From positions 1 through 53,751 of the forward strand of contig JBASCW010000062.1 of the NCBI GenBank assembly GCA_049651845.1: 53,751 bases of DNA, given 5' to 3'. Under the pieces are notes generated by a model that saw only the letters and a list, made by a program, of their open reading frames with translations, made no database searches and was not told where the DNA came from. The stretch is from RBG-16-66-20 sp049651845. Lineage in GTDB: Bacteria; Pseudomonadota; Gammaproteobacteria; Burkholderiales; SG8-39. Both the position numbers and the translations under genes were made by a program. This document shows positions 33,210 to 43,115 of this stretch, piece after piece (the stretch's first letter is position 1; each line of letters begins with the position of its first letter).

Positions 33210-35335
33210 GCGCCGGTCCTCTGCTGGCGCAGCTCGACGCGCGCGCTGCGCGCCTCCAGCCGCGCCACGCGGTCCACGGCCAGGCTCTCCGGGACCTGGT
33301 GCGCGATGAACAGCACCGTCGCGCTGCCGCGCAGGCGGCTCACCGTGCGCCCGAGCGCCTCCGCGGTCTCGCGGTCCAGGCTCGCGGTGGCCTCGTCGAA
33401 GATCAGGATGCTCGGCCGGCGCAGCAGCGCGCGCGCGATGGCGATGCGCTGCTTCTGGCCGCCGGAAAGGCCCGCGCCGTTCTCGCCCACCAGCGTGCGG
33501 TAGCCCTCCGGGAGCGCCTCGATCTCGTCGTGGATTTCGGCCTGGCGGCAGGCTTCGGCCACCTCGGCGAGGCTCGCGTGCGGCTGGCCTGCGGTCAGGT
33601 TGTCCAGCAGGCTGCCCGCGAAGAGGCGCGTCTCCTGCGGCACCACGCCGAGGTTGAGGCGCAGCTCGTTCGCGGCGATCTGGCGCGTGTCGCGCCCGTC
33701 GATGCGTACGGCACCCGCGGCCGGCGCGTGGAAGCCCTGCAGAAGCTTGGCGAGCGTGCTCTTGCCGCTGCCCGACGGACCCGTGAGCGCGACGCAGGCG
33801 CCCGGCTCGATGGCGAGGCTGAAGTTCTCGTAGACCGGCGGCAGGTTGTCGCGGTAGCGGAAGCTCACGCGGTCGATCTCGATCCGTCCGCCCGTCCTCG
33901 TGCCGCGCGCAGTCTGCTGGCCGGCATCGAACCGGTACAGCTCGGTAGGCGCGTCCATGAGGTCGCCCAGGCGCTGCACGGCGATCGCCGCCTGCTGGAA
34001 TTCCTGCCACAGGCCCGCGAGGCGCAGCGCCGGCTGCGCGAGCCGCCCGGCGAACATCTGGAAGGCGACCAGCATGCCGATGGTGAAGCCCTCCTGCGTC
34101 ATCACCATCCAGGCGCCGACGCCGAGGATCGCCACCTGCAGCGTCTGCTCGAGCGCCCCGGCGAACACGCCGTAGGCGTTCGACAGCCGCCGCGTGGCGA
34201 AGCTCGCGCGCAGGTAGTCGGCGAGGTTGCGGCCGAAGCGCGCCGCCACCTGCGGCTCCATCTGCAGCGACTTGACCGTCTCCATTGCCGCCACGTGCTC
34301 GGTGACGAAGGCCTGGTTGCGCGCGCCGAGCAGGAACTGCTCGTTGATGCGCCGGCGCAGCAGCGGCGTCACCGCGAGGCTCGCCAGCGCGAGCAGCGCG
34401 ATCAGCGCTAGCGCGACCAGGGTCAGCGGCACGCTGTACCAGAGCATGACCGCGAGGAACACCAGCAGGAACGGCACGTCCAGCAGCACGCTCGCGGCCG
34501 CGCCGGTGATGAACTCGCGGATCGTCTCGACGCCCTGCAGGCGCGCTACCAGCGTGCCGGTGGGCCGCGTCTCGAAGTAGCGCGGCGGCAGGCGCAGCAG
34601 GTGCTCGAACACGCGCATGCCGAGGACCGCGTCGATGCGATTGCCCGTGTGCAGCAGCAAGTACTGGCGCGCGAAGGACAACGCCGCGCCGAACGCGACG
34701 AACAGCGCGAGCGCCGAGAGGATCACAGCGAGCGTGCTCGCCGTGTGGTGCACTACCACCTTGTCGATGATCACCTGCGTGCACAGCGGCACCGCGAGCG
34801 CGATCAGCTGCAGCACGAGCGAAGCCGCGAGCACCTCGCGCCAGACCGCCTTGTGGCGCAGCAGTTCGGGCACGAACCAGCGCAGGCCGAACGGCCGGTC
34901 GGTCAGCGCCGGGTCGGCCGAGGGCGCATGCGCCGCGCCGGGCGCCTCGGCGCAGGCCGCCACCAGCAGCCCGGGCTCGTAGCGCTCGACGAACGCCGCG
35001 TGCGGCAGGTCGTGCGGCCTCGCGTCGCGCTCGGCCACGAGCACGGTGCGCGCGTCCGCCGACAGCACGAGTGCAAGGCGCGCGCCCGCCGCGTCTTTGC
35101 GCAGCGCGAGCAGCGGCAGCGCTGCGGAGCGCAGATCGCGGGCCGGCAGCGCGCAATCGGACGTGCGCAGGCCGAGCGTCCCGGCCGCGTGCCGCAGGCT
35201 CGCCAGCGTGACGGGCGGCGGGCACTGCTGGAGCACCAGGCGCGCATCGAACGGCAGCCGCTGCACCCCGCACAGGCTCGCGAGCGCCCAGAGAAGATCG
35301 GCGGCTTCGATCGGCGTATCCGGATGCAAGGACAA
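33206..35335 (-). CDS. Type I secretion ABC transporter with C39-like domain
   Basis: The 709-residue protein is an inner-membrane exporter of the HlyB/RtxB class. Residues about 8-130 resemble a C39 peptidase fold, but I see no catalytic cysteine-glycine motif at the start of the fold, so it is a non-proteolytic C39-like domain of the kind that binds RTX substrates. Six membrane helices span about 155-430. The nucleotide-binding domain has Walker A GPSGSGKSTLAKL, the signature LSGGQKQRIAIARAL and Walker B ILIFDEATASLD. The TTG at 35335 lies just after AGGGAG; a second TTG two codons on is an alternative. Neither an outer-membrane TolC-like gene nor an RTX substrate is in the window. Confidence 0.92.
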   Translation of the reverse strand: MSLHPDTPIEAADLLWALASLCGVQRLPFDARLVLQQCPPPVTLASLRHAAGTLGLRTSDCALPARDLRSAALPLLALRKDAAGARLALVLSADARTVLVAERDARPHDLPHAAFVERYEPGLLVAACAEAPGAAHAPSADPALTDRPFGLRWFVPELLRHKAVWREVLAASLVLQLIALAVPLCTQVIIDKVVVHHTASTLAVILSALALFVAFGAALSFARQYLLLHTGNRIDAVLGMRVFEHLLRLPPRYFETRPTGTLVARLQGVETIREFITGAAASVLLDVPFLLVFLAVMLWYSVPLTLVALALIALLALASLAVTPLLRRRINEQFLLGARNQAFVTEHVAAMETVKSLQMEPQVAARFGRNLADYLRASFATRRLSNAYGVFAGALEQTLQVAILGVGAWMVMTQEGFTIGMLVAFQMFAGRLAQPALRLAGLWQEFQQAAIAVQRLGDLMDAPTELYRFDAGQQTARGTRTGGRIEIDRVSFRYRDNLPPVYENFSLAIEPGACVALTGPSGSGKSTLAKLLQGFHAPAAGAVRIDGRDTRQIAANELRLNLGVVPQETRLFAGSLLDNLTAGQPHASLAEVAEACRQAEIHDEIEALPEGYRTLVGENGAGLSGGQKQRIAIARALLRRPSILIFDEATASLDRETAEALGRTVSRLRGSATVLFIAHQVPESLAVDRVARLEARSARVELRQQRTGA

Positions 35336-35448
35336 GGGCTCCCTGTTGCCTCGACCAGAGCCATGCTCCGCGCGTTTGCCAACGGTGTCTTATCCACCAG
35401 TCCGAAGTGATGGACTATGCTGCGGGTTATCCACAAGCGGAGGCATCC

Positions 35449-35658
35449 ATGACGCGCCTGCTCGCCCTGTTCCTCGCCGCCACGCTCGCCGCCTGCGGCG
35501 TCGAGACCGCCACCACCGCCGCGACCAGCGCCGAGATCAAGCGCCGCGAGATGGAGGCGGCGAAGAAGAACCTCGATCAGGCCGAGCAGAAGATCGAGCA
35601 GAACACACAGCAGATCATGCAGAACGCCGCGCAGAGCGAAGAGAAGTCGAAGGAGTAG
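35449..35658 (+). CDS. Small lipoprotein with coiled-coil
   Basis: The 69-residue product has a lipoprotein signal (TRLLALFLAATLAACG; lipobox LAAC) and a charged helical body rich in Lys, Glu and Gln (AEIKRREMEAAKKNLDQAEQKIEQ), likely a coiled coil. It should be anchored in the envelope. GGAGG lies 5 nt before the ATG at 35449. It is too short for a confident family. Its stop abuts the stop of the DUF4124 gene on the other strand with no bases between. Confidence 0.8.
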   Translation: MTRLLALFLAATLAACGVETATTAATSAEIKRREMEAAKKNLDQAEQKIEQNTQQIMQNAAQSEEKSKE

Positions 35659-36150
35659 TCAGCGCAAGGCGTTGACGTTGTCCTGCGCCTGCTTGACGCG
35701 CGCCTCGGCCTCCGCGACCGCGGCCTCATTGCCCTGCTGCCGCTGCCAGTAGGCGTCGCTCATGCGCGCCTTGCGCCCGGCCGTGCCGAGGCGCTCGCCT
35801 TCGTGCGGCTCGCGCCCGGCCTCGAGATTCGCCTTCGCCTCTTCGAGCCTGCGCGTCCAGAGCTTGAGGTCCGCCCAGGCCTGGTCGAGCGACTTTGCGC
35901 GCTGGTCCGCGGCGCGGCCGAGGCCCTGGCTGCCCGCCTCGGTGTCCTTCTTCTGGCGCGCCGCATTGGCCGGATCGGGCGGCGGCGGCGGCTCGAACTC
36001 CTCCACCAGCTTGGCGCCGGGAACCGGCTTGTCGGAATAGATCACGCGGCCGTCGGGCCGGACGTACTTATAGATCGCCTGCGCGCCAGCTGGTAACGGC
36101 AGGGTCAGCGCGGCAAGCAGCGCGATCACGGCGAGAGTGGGTCTGTCCAT
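35659..36150 (-). CDS. DUF4124 domain secreted protein
   Basis: The 163-residue protein starts with a signal peptide (DRPTLAVIALLAALTLPLPAGAQA). The DUF4124 motif follows (IYKYVRPDGRVIYSDKPVPGAKLVEEF), a small beta domain found in many proteobacterial periplasmic proteins of unknown role. After a proline linker (EPPPPPDP) the rest is charged, Ala/Gln-rich and helical, probably a coiled coil (about 85-163). The ATG at 36150 gives the complete signal peptide. Function is unknown. Confidence 0.85.
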   Translation of the reverse strand: MDRPTLAVIALLAALTLPLPAGAQAIYKYVRPDGRVIYSDKPVPGAKLVEEFEPPPPPDPANAARQKKDTEAGSQGLGRAADQRAKSLDQAWADLKLWTRRLEEAKANLEAGREPHEGERLGTAGRKARMSDAYWQRQQGNEAAVAEAEARVKQAQDNVNALR

Positions 36151-36183
36151 AGCAGTCCGCCTCCAACACGCTCCCTCAACTCG

Positions 36184-36606
36184 TCAAACCGAGAGGACGT
36201 TCAGCCCCATCGTTTTTGCGCCTGCGACCATCGATTCGTCGAGACAAAGAATTCCCTCTGCCTTGCTTGCTTCCGCAATCGCAAGATGAAGCGCGTCACC
36301 GGCACGCAGTTTTAGACTGACATCCCCAGCGAGCTCGGCAGCGCGGCGGTACTCTGCTCGTTGCGGAACAGCGATCGAACAGTGACTCTCGGCAAAGTCC
36401 AGGAAACGCGTCCGCGCCTGTTTGGCCAGCGCTAGCACGACTTCGCCCGTTCTCACCTTGATCGCCGCCGCGCTTGAGAACTCCGTGATCGACCATTCGC
36501 TGACGACCAAACGCTGTCCAGAGGTTTCGAGCCATGCAAGGACTGCGTCGCTCTTTGGCTCTCGAATGAATGCCGGAACGAGTGCACTGGTATCAACGTA
36601 GATCAT
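36184..36606 (-). CDS. vapC: PIN-domain toxin VapC
   Basis: VapC toxins are PIN-fold ribonucleases, many of which cut tRNA or rRNA. The 140-residue protein has the acidic active-site set: Asp5 in MIYVDTSALVPAF, Glu42 in SITEFSSAAA, Asp104 in RAGDALHLAIA and Asp123 in LCLDESM. I chose the ATG at 36606, which shares its A with the vapB stop (TGATG); a TTG one codon earlier is also possible. The pair has lower GC than its neighbours, which fits acquisition. The RNA target is not predictable here. Confidence 0.93.
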   Translation of the reverse strand: MIYVDTSALVPAFIREPKSDAVLAWLETSGQRLVVSEWSITEFSSAAAIKVRTGEVVLALAKQARTRFLDFAESHCSIAVPQRAEYRRAAELAGDVSLKLRAGDALHLAIAEASKAEGILCLDESMVAGAKTMGLNVLSV

Positions 36607-36881
36607 CAATAGCGCGCATTTCGACGCATGTCCGCAACGACAGGCGTGGTCACTTTCTGGCGGGAAAGAAACTCCCGCATCCGCTTGGTCTCGGCTTTTC
36701 CGACTGCACGGGCTTCCGCGCTAAGGATCAAACGGCCGTCAGGAGCAATCTCTCCCAACAGAGTGTCACCCTCACCAACGCCAAGCTGCCTTGCAGATTC
36801 CGCTGGCAACCGTACCGCCAAGCTGTTTCCCCATTTGGCAACAAGAAGTCCTACGCGCTCGCGCCGTCGCCCAGCTTTCAT
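36606..36881 (-). CDS. vapB: AbrB/MazE-like antitoxin VapB
   Basis: The 91-residue antitoxin has an N-terminal AbrB/SpoVT DNA-binding fold (VAKWGNSLAVRLPAESARQLGVGEGDTLLGE) and a C-terminal tail that should block VapC (KAETKRMREFLSRQKVTTPV). It precedes and is coupled to vapC, the normal order. It should repress its own promoter through the palindrome at 36894-36915. The ATG at 36881 is preceded by AGGGGCGG. Confidence 0.92.
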   Translation of the reverse strand: MKAGRRRERVGLLVAKWGNSLAVRLPAESARQLGVGEGDTLLGEIAPDGRLILSAEARAVGKAETKRMREFLSRQKVTTPVVADMRRNARY

Positions 36882-36893
36882 CGTTCCGCCCCT

Positions 36894-36915
36894 ATGTATA
36901 TCCGTGTAGATACAT
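36894..36915. promoter_or_regulatory. Operator-like palindrome of vapBC
   Basis: ATGTATAT (36894-36901) and AGATACAT (36908-36915) form an inverted repeat with one mismatch, 12 nt before the vapB ATG. It is AT-rich amid GC-rich DNA and covers the probable -10, as expected for an autoregulated toxin-antitoxin operator. Confidence 0.65.
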
Positions 36916-36961
36916 GATAGCCGGACCGGTAGTGTGGGTCAAGGTTCTGCGCTTCAGACGG

Positions 36962-37035
36962 TGGGCCGGGTTGGAATCGAACCAACGACCAAGGGATTAT
37001 GAGTCCCCTGCTCTGACCAGCTGAGCTACCGGCCC
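36962..37035 (-). tRNA. tRNA with CAT anticodon, best read as tRNA-Ile2 (AUA-decoding)
   Basis: The 74-nt gene folds fully: acceptor GGGCCGG with CCGGCCC, anticodon loop CTCATAA, T-loop TTCGATT, discriminator A. CAT could mean methionine or lysidine-modified isoleucine. C4-G69 and C5-G68 in the acceptor, known determinants for TilS, and the CTTGGTCG stretch after the anticodon stem favour tRNA-Ile2. Unlike the other two tRNAs here, CCA is not encoded; the flank reads CCG. Confidence 0.85.
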
Positions 37036-37087
37036 TGCGGGAAAAGGGGACTCCAAGTGTTCCGTCCCCCTTCAAAACCCCCTGCGG
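37033..37087. repeat. REP-like imperfect palindrome flanked by 8-bp direct repeats
   Basis: AAGGGGAC (37044-37051) and GTCCCCCTT (37064-37072) pair with one bulged C. The unit is flanked by the direct repeat CCCTGCGG at 37033-37040 and 37080-37087, the first copy overlapping the tRNA 5' end. The core style matches the palindrome at 25173-25233. Confidence 0.5.
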
Positions 37088-37103
37088 CTAGTTTACTGCC
37101 CAC

Positions 37104-37135
37104 AAAGAGAAAGGGCCGCATCGTAGCGGCCCTTT
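37104..37135 (-). terminator. Terminator after rpoD
   Basis: On the minus strand AAAGGGCCGC (37126-37135) and GCGGCCCTTT (37110-37119) form a 10-bp stem with a 6-nt loop, followed by CTCTTTG. It lies about 45 nt past the rpoD stop. Confidence 0.75.
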
Positions 37136-37178
37136 CGTTCCCCCCTCTTCTCCCTACCCCTCCGGCGCTTGTTCCTGT

Positions 37179-39410
<2,232 letters not shown>

Positions 39411-39516
39411 CTTGCCTCGCGGAGTGGCCCTCGCAGATGCAGGACCATCAAAAAAAGTGGGCGATTCTACCCTAGGAAACGCCGTTTGGAGCCGGAAAAA
39501 TCCGTTCCAGAAATCG

Positions 39517-41274
39517 CTAGCTGCGTTGCGTTTTCAACTGGTTCAACTCTTGCAGGCGGCGCCGCAGCTCGGGGCGCAGCGCGGGGTTGCTGGCCGCATC
39601 CCGGTTGAGGATCTCGATCGCCTTGTGCATGTGCCTGATGCGCAGCGCGAGCTGGATCTGGCGGAATTCCTCGCCGGCCGCGTCCTCCGCAAGATCGTGC
39701 GCGAGATCCGAGGCCTGCGTCTGGAACACGATCTGCTCGTACTCGGTGCCCTGAAAGCGCTCGACCAGCACCGCGCCGCTCACGCCGTCTTCGAGCGCGA
39801 GTTCGGCGATCGCGCGCAGCGCGCCCGTCTCCGGCTGCTCCGGGTCGAGCAGCGCGTCATCCAGCTCAGCCGCGAGGCCGGGCTTGGCGAGCACGCAGCG
39901 CAGCAGGTGGCGCTCCTGCGAGCTCGCGATCGGCGCCGCCGCGCGCGCCGGTGCCGGGCTGCGAAAGGCCGGTTGAATGATCTTGCCGGGTTGCAGGAGC
40001 TTTTCCACGTCCTCCACGGACACGCGCCCGAGCACGGCAAACTCCCGCAAGAGCTGCAAGCGCAGCACGGGAGCGGTCAGTTTCTCGAGATACTGCTTGC
40101 AGGCGGCGAGGAAGCCGGCGCGTCCCTCGGGCGTGCTCAGCTCGTACTGGGCGCGCAGCTCGGCGATGAGGATCTCCGAGAGCGTCGGCGCCTCGCGCAC
40201 CAGTTTCTCGAACGCCTCCTTGCCGTTGGCGCGGATGTAGCTGTCCGGGTCGTGCTCGGGCGGCAGGAACAGGAACCGGATCGGCTTGGCGTCGGCGGCG
40301 AGCGGCAGACTGACTTCGAGCGCGCGCCAGGCGGCCTTGCGCCCGGCCGCGTCGCCGTCGAACGAGAACACCAGCTCGTCGGTCAGGCGCAGGAGCTTGG
40401 CGACGTGCACCGGCGTGGTGGCTGTGCCGAGCGTCGCCACCGCGTAGCCGACGCCGAACTGCGCGAGCGCGACCACGTCCATGTAGCCCTCGACCACCAG
40501 CACGCGGCCCGCTTCGCGCAGGGCTTCGCGCGCCTGCACCAAGCCGTAGACCTCGCGCCCCTTCTCGAACAGCGGCGTCTCGGGCGAATTGAGGTATTTG
40601 GGCTCACCCTCTCCGAGCACGCGGCCGCCGAAGCCGATCACCGCGCCGCGCGCATTGAAGATCGGGAACATCACGCGGTCGCGGAAGCGGTCGTAGCGCT
40701 TGCCCTCGTTGGCGATCACCAGGCCCGCCTCGACGAGACCTTTCTGCTCGTAGTCGGGAAACGCGGCCTTCAGCCCCTGCCAGTCGTCCGGCGCGTAGCC
40801 GACGCGAAAGCGCGCCGCGATCTCGCCCGTGAGCCCGCGCCCCTTCAGGTAATCGATGGCGCGCCGCGACTTCTTGAGCTCGGCGCAGTAGAACTCCATC
40901 GCTGCTTCCAGCAGCGCGCCGAGGCTCGTTTCCTGCTGCTTGCGCGCGCTCTCGCGCTCGGCCTCCTCGCGCGAGCGCGGCTGCATCTCCGGCACCTGCA
41001 TGCCGCACATCGAGGCGAGGTCCTTGACCGCGTCCACGTAGCCCAGGCCGCCGTAGGACATGAGGAAGCCGATCGCGTTGCCGTGCGCGCCGCAGCCGAA
41101 GCAGTGGTAGAACTGCTTCACGGGGCTCACCGTGAAGGATGGCGACTTCTCGTTGTGGAACGGGCACAGGCCCTGGTAGTTCGCGCCGCCCTTCTTCAGC
41201 CGCACGTAGCGCTGCACCACCTCGACGATGTCGACGCGGTTGAGGAGATCTTGCTTGAAAGACTCGGGGATCAC
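39517..41274 (-). CDS. dnaG: DNA primase
   Basis: DnaG makes RNA primers at the replication fork with DnaB. The 585-residue protein has the N-terminal CHC2 zinc finger (GLCPFHNEKSPSFTVSP, then YHCFGCGAHGNAIGF), the TOPRIM core (VLVVEGYMDVVALAQFGVGYAVATLGTA, then FSFDGDAAGRKAAWRAL) and a C-terminal helicase-binding domain. The start is a GTG at 41274, which gives the usual betaproteobacterial IPESFKQDLLNRVDIVEVV. TAGAAT at 41281-41286 ends 6 nt before it, so an internal leaderless promoter is possible. It lies between yqeY and rpoD. Confidence 0.97.
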   Translation of the reverse strand: MIPESFKQDLLNRVDIVEVVQRYVRLKKGGANYQGLCPFHNEKSPSFTVSPVKQFYHCFGCGAHGNAIGFLMSYGGLGYVDAVKDLASMCGMQVPEMQPRSREEAERESARKQQETSLGALLEAAMEFYCAELKKSRRAIDYLKGRGLTGEIAARFRVGYAPDDWQGLKAAFPDYEQKGLVEAGLVIANEGKRYDRFRDRVMFPIFNARGAVIGFGGRVLGEGEPKYLNSPETPLFEKGREVYGLVQAREALREAGRVLVVEGYMDVVALAQFGVGYAVATLGTATTPVHVAKLLRLTDELVFSFDGDAAGRKAAWRALEVSLPLAADAKPIRFLFLPPEHDPDSYIRANGKEAFEKLVREAPTLSEILIAELRAQYELSTPEGRAGFLAACKQYLEKLTAPVLRLQLLREFAVLGRVSVEDVEKLLQPGKIIQPAFRSPAPARAAAPIASSQERHLLRCVLAKPGLAAELDDALLDPEQPETGALRAIAELALEDGVSGAVLVERFQGTEYEQIVFQTQASDLAHDLAEDAAGEEFRQIQLALRIRHMHKAIEILNRDAASNPALRPELRRRLQELNQLKTQRS

Positions 41275-41291
41275 GCCCCGATTCTAGAGGC

Positions 41292-41738
41292 TCAGCCCTG
41301 CAATTTGGACTTCACCAGCCCCGACAACTTGCCCATGTCGGTGCGGCCGGCGAGCCTCGCTTTCAGCAAGCCCATGACTTTGCCCATGTCTTTGGGGCCC
41401 GCGGCGCCGCACTCCTCGATCGTGGCGGCAACCGCCTCGGCCACTTCGGCCTCGCTCATCTGCTGCGGCAGGTAGGCGGCGAGCACGGCGGTCTCGGCCT
41501 TCTCCTGGTCGGCGAGGTCGTTGCGGCCCGCTTTCTCGAACTGCGCGATCGACTCGCGCCGCTGCTTGAGCATTTTCTCGATGATCGAGAGCACGTCCGC
41601 GTCTTGCAGCTCCACGCGCTCGTCCACTTCCTTCTGCTTCATCGCGGCGAGCAGCAGCCGGATCGTGGACAAGCGAGCGGATTCCTTCGCTCGCATCGCG
41701 GCTTTCATGTCCTCGGTGATTCTGACTTTCAAGCTCAT
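41292..41738 (-). CDS. yqeY: GatB/YqeY domain protein
   Basis: The 148-residue protein belongs to the YqeY family, related to the tail domain of the amidotransferase subunit GatB, which contacts tRNA. Typical are the start SLKVRITEDMKAAMRAKESARLSTIRLL, the basic MLKQRRESIAQFEKAGRNDLADQEKAE stretch, and GPKDMGKVMGLLKARLAGRTDMGKLSGLVK at the end. The cellular role is not established. It sits between rpsU and dnaG, a common arrangement. A hairpin in front of it may let only part of the rpsU transcripts read through. Confidence 0.93.
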   Translation of the reverse strand: MSLKVRITEDMKAAMRAKESARLSTIRLLLAAMKQKEVDERVELQDADVLSIIEKMLKQRRESIAQFEKAGRNDLADQEKAETAVLAAYLPQQMSEAEVAEAVAATIEECGAAGPKDMGKVMGLLKARLAGRTDMGKLSGLVKSKLQG

Positions 41739-41756
41739 CGGCAACCCCTGACATGA

Positions 41757-41778
41757 AAACGCCCCGGAAGGCCGGGGC
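41757..41778 (-). terminator. Hairpin between rpsU and yqeY
   Basis: On the minus strand GCCCCGG (41772-41778) and CCGGGGC (41761-41767) pair around a 4-nt loop and are followed by GTTTTC. It is a weak intrinsic terminator that would uncouple abundant rpsU mRNA from the genes behind it. Confidence 0.6.
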
Positions 41779-41812
41779 GATCTGCGATCCCGCGCAGTTT
41801 CCCGGCGGGGGA

Positions 41813-42025
41813 TCAGTACATCTTCTTTGGCAGCAGCTGGCTGCGCAGGCGCTTGTGGTGGCGCTTCACGGCGGCCGCGAGCTTGCGCTTCCTCTCGGTC
41901 GTGGGCTTCTCGTAGTACTCGCGGGCGCGCAGCTCGGTGAGCAGCCCGGTCTTCTCCACGGTGCGCTTGAAGCGGCGCATCGCCACTTCGAAGGGCTCGT
42001 TTTCCTTGATGCGTACGGTCGGCAT
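41813..42025 (-). CDS. rpsU: 30S ribosomal protein S21
   Basis: S21 is a small basic protein on the platform of the 30S subunit that helps mRNA binding. The 70-residue sequence is typical (PTVRIKENEPFEVAMRRFKRTVEKTG, with a C-terminal KRKLAAAVKRHHKRL). The ATG at 42025 is chosen because the family starts M-P-T/V. It leads the rpsU-yqeY-dnaG-rpoD operon and lies divergent from tsaD, as in many proteobacteria. Confidence 0.98.
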   Translation of the reverse strand: MPTVRIKENEPFEVAMRRFKRTVEKTGLLTELRAREYYEKPTTERKRKLAAAVKRHHKRLRSQLLPKKMY

Positions 42026-42054
42026 GCAGTCCCCGGAATCCGGAAAAGGGGCGC

Positions 42055-42060
42055 ATTCTA
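42055..42060 (-). promoter_or_regulatory. -10 element of the rpsU operon
   Basis: TAGAAT on the minus strand lies 29 nt before the rpsU ATG in the 79-nt gap to tsaD. The likely -35 (around TTGTTT) has non-ideal spacing. Confidence 0.45.
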
Positions 42061-42104
42061 TCAGAAGTCCCGGAAAACAAGACGAAATCGGGCAGAATCG
42101 CCGC

Positions 42105-43115
42105 ATGCTGATCCTGGGCGTCGAAACGTCCTGCGACGAGACCGGAATCGCCCTCTATGACGGCGCGGCCGGAGGGCTGCTCGCCCATGCGGTCCATTCG
42201 CAGATCGCCATGCACGAAGCCTACGGCGGCGTGGTCCCGGAGCTCGCCTCGCGCGACCACTTGCGGCGCATGGTGCCGCTCGCCCGGCAGGTGTTCGAGC
42301 GCGCCGGCCGCCGCATCGGCGATCTCGGCGCCGTGGCCTACACCGAGGGGCCGGGCCTCGCGGGCGCGCTGCTCGCGGGCGCGGCGTTCGCGCGCAGCCT
42401 CGCGCGCGCACTCGGCGTGCCGGCGATCGGCATCCACCACCTCGAAGGCCACCTGCTGTCGCCGCTGCTGTCCGCGACGGCGCCGGTGTTCCCATTCGTT
42501 GCGCTGCTGGTCTCGGGCGGCCATACGCAACTCATGCGCGTGCGCGGCGTGGGCGGCTACGAGCTGCTCGGCGAGACACAGGACGACGCCGCGGGCGAAG
42601 CCTTCGACAAGACCGCGAAGCTGCTGGGGCTGGGCTACCCGGGCGGACCGGCGCTTTCGCGGCTCGCGCAGACCGGGCAGCCCGGCTGCTACAAGCTGCC
42701 GCGGCCGATGATCCACAGCGGCGATCTGGAATTCAGCTTCTCGGGATTGAAGACGGCCGTCCTCACGCTGCTGAAGAGAGACACCAATCCATCGCATGCG
42801 GACCTTGCCCGGAGCTTCGTGGACGCGGTCGTAGAGGTGCTGGTCGCCAAGTGCGCGCTCGCGATGCTGCGCACGGGATTGCGGCAGCTCGTGGTCGCGG
42901 GCGGCGTCGGCGCCAACAGCCAGTTGCGCACGGCACTGAACGCCAAGGGGCGCGAGGCGGGCTTCGAGGTCTTCTATCCGGAGCCGGAACTGTGCACCGA
43001 CAACGGCGCCATGATCGCCTTCGCCGCGGCGCTGCGCCTGCGTTCGGGCGTGCCGCCTGCCGGCGAGGCCGCGTTCAGCGTGCGGCCGCGCTGGGAGCTG
43101 GCCGCGATCCGCTAG
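42105..43115 (+). CDS. tsaD: tRNA N6-adenosine threonylcarbamoyltransferase
   Basis: TsaD transfers threonylcarbamoyl to A37 of ANN-decoding tRNAs, working with TsaB and TsaE. The 336-residue protein has LGVETSCDETGIALYD at the start, the metal-binding histidines in GIHHLEGHLLSP, LLVSGGHTQLM, and the C-terminal VVAGGVGANSQLR and CTDNGAMIAFA motifs. The ATG at 42105 gives the canonical N-terminus. CAGAAT ends 6 nt upstream with no Shine-Dalgarno. The stop shares the palindrome CTAG with the convergent plsY gene. Confidence 0.97.
   Translation: MLILGVETSCDETGIALYDGAAGGLLAHAVHSQIAMHEAYGGVVPELASRDHLRRMVPLARQVFERAGRRIGDLGAVAYTEGPGLAGALLAGAAFARSLARALGVPAIGIHHLEGHLLSPLLSATAPVFPFVALLVSGGHTQLMRVRGVGGYELLGETQDDAAGEAFDKTAKLLGLGYPGGPALSRLAQTGQPGCYKLPRPMIHSGDLEFSFSGLKTAVLTLLKRDTNPSHADLARSFVDAVVEVLVAKCALAMLRTGLRQLVVAGGVGANSQLRTALNAKGREAGFEVFYPEPELCTDNGAMIAFAAALRLRSGVPPAGEAAFSVRPRWELAAIR

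Noticed and set aside
34900..35335. An active C39 bacteriocin-type peptidase on the ABC exporter.
   Set aside because: The conserved catalytic cysteine motif of true C39 peptidases is not visible, so I call it a C39-like domain.
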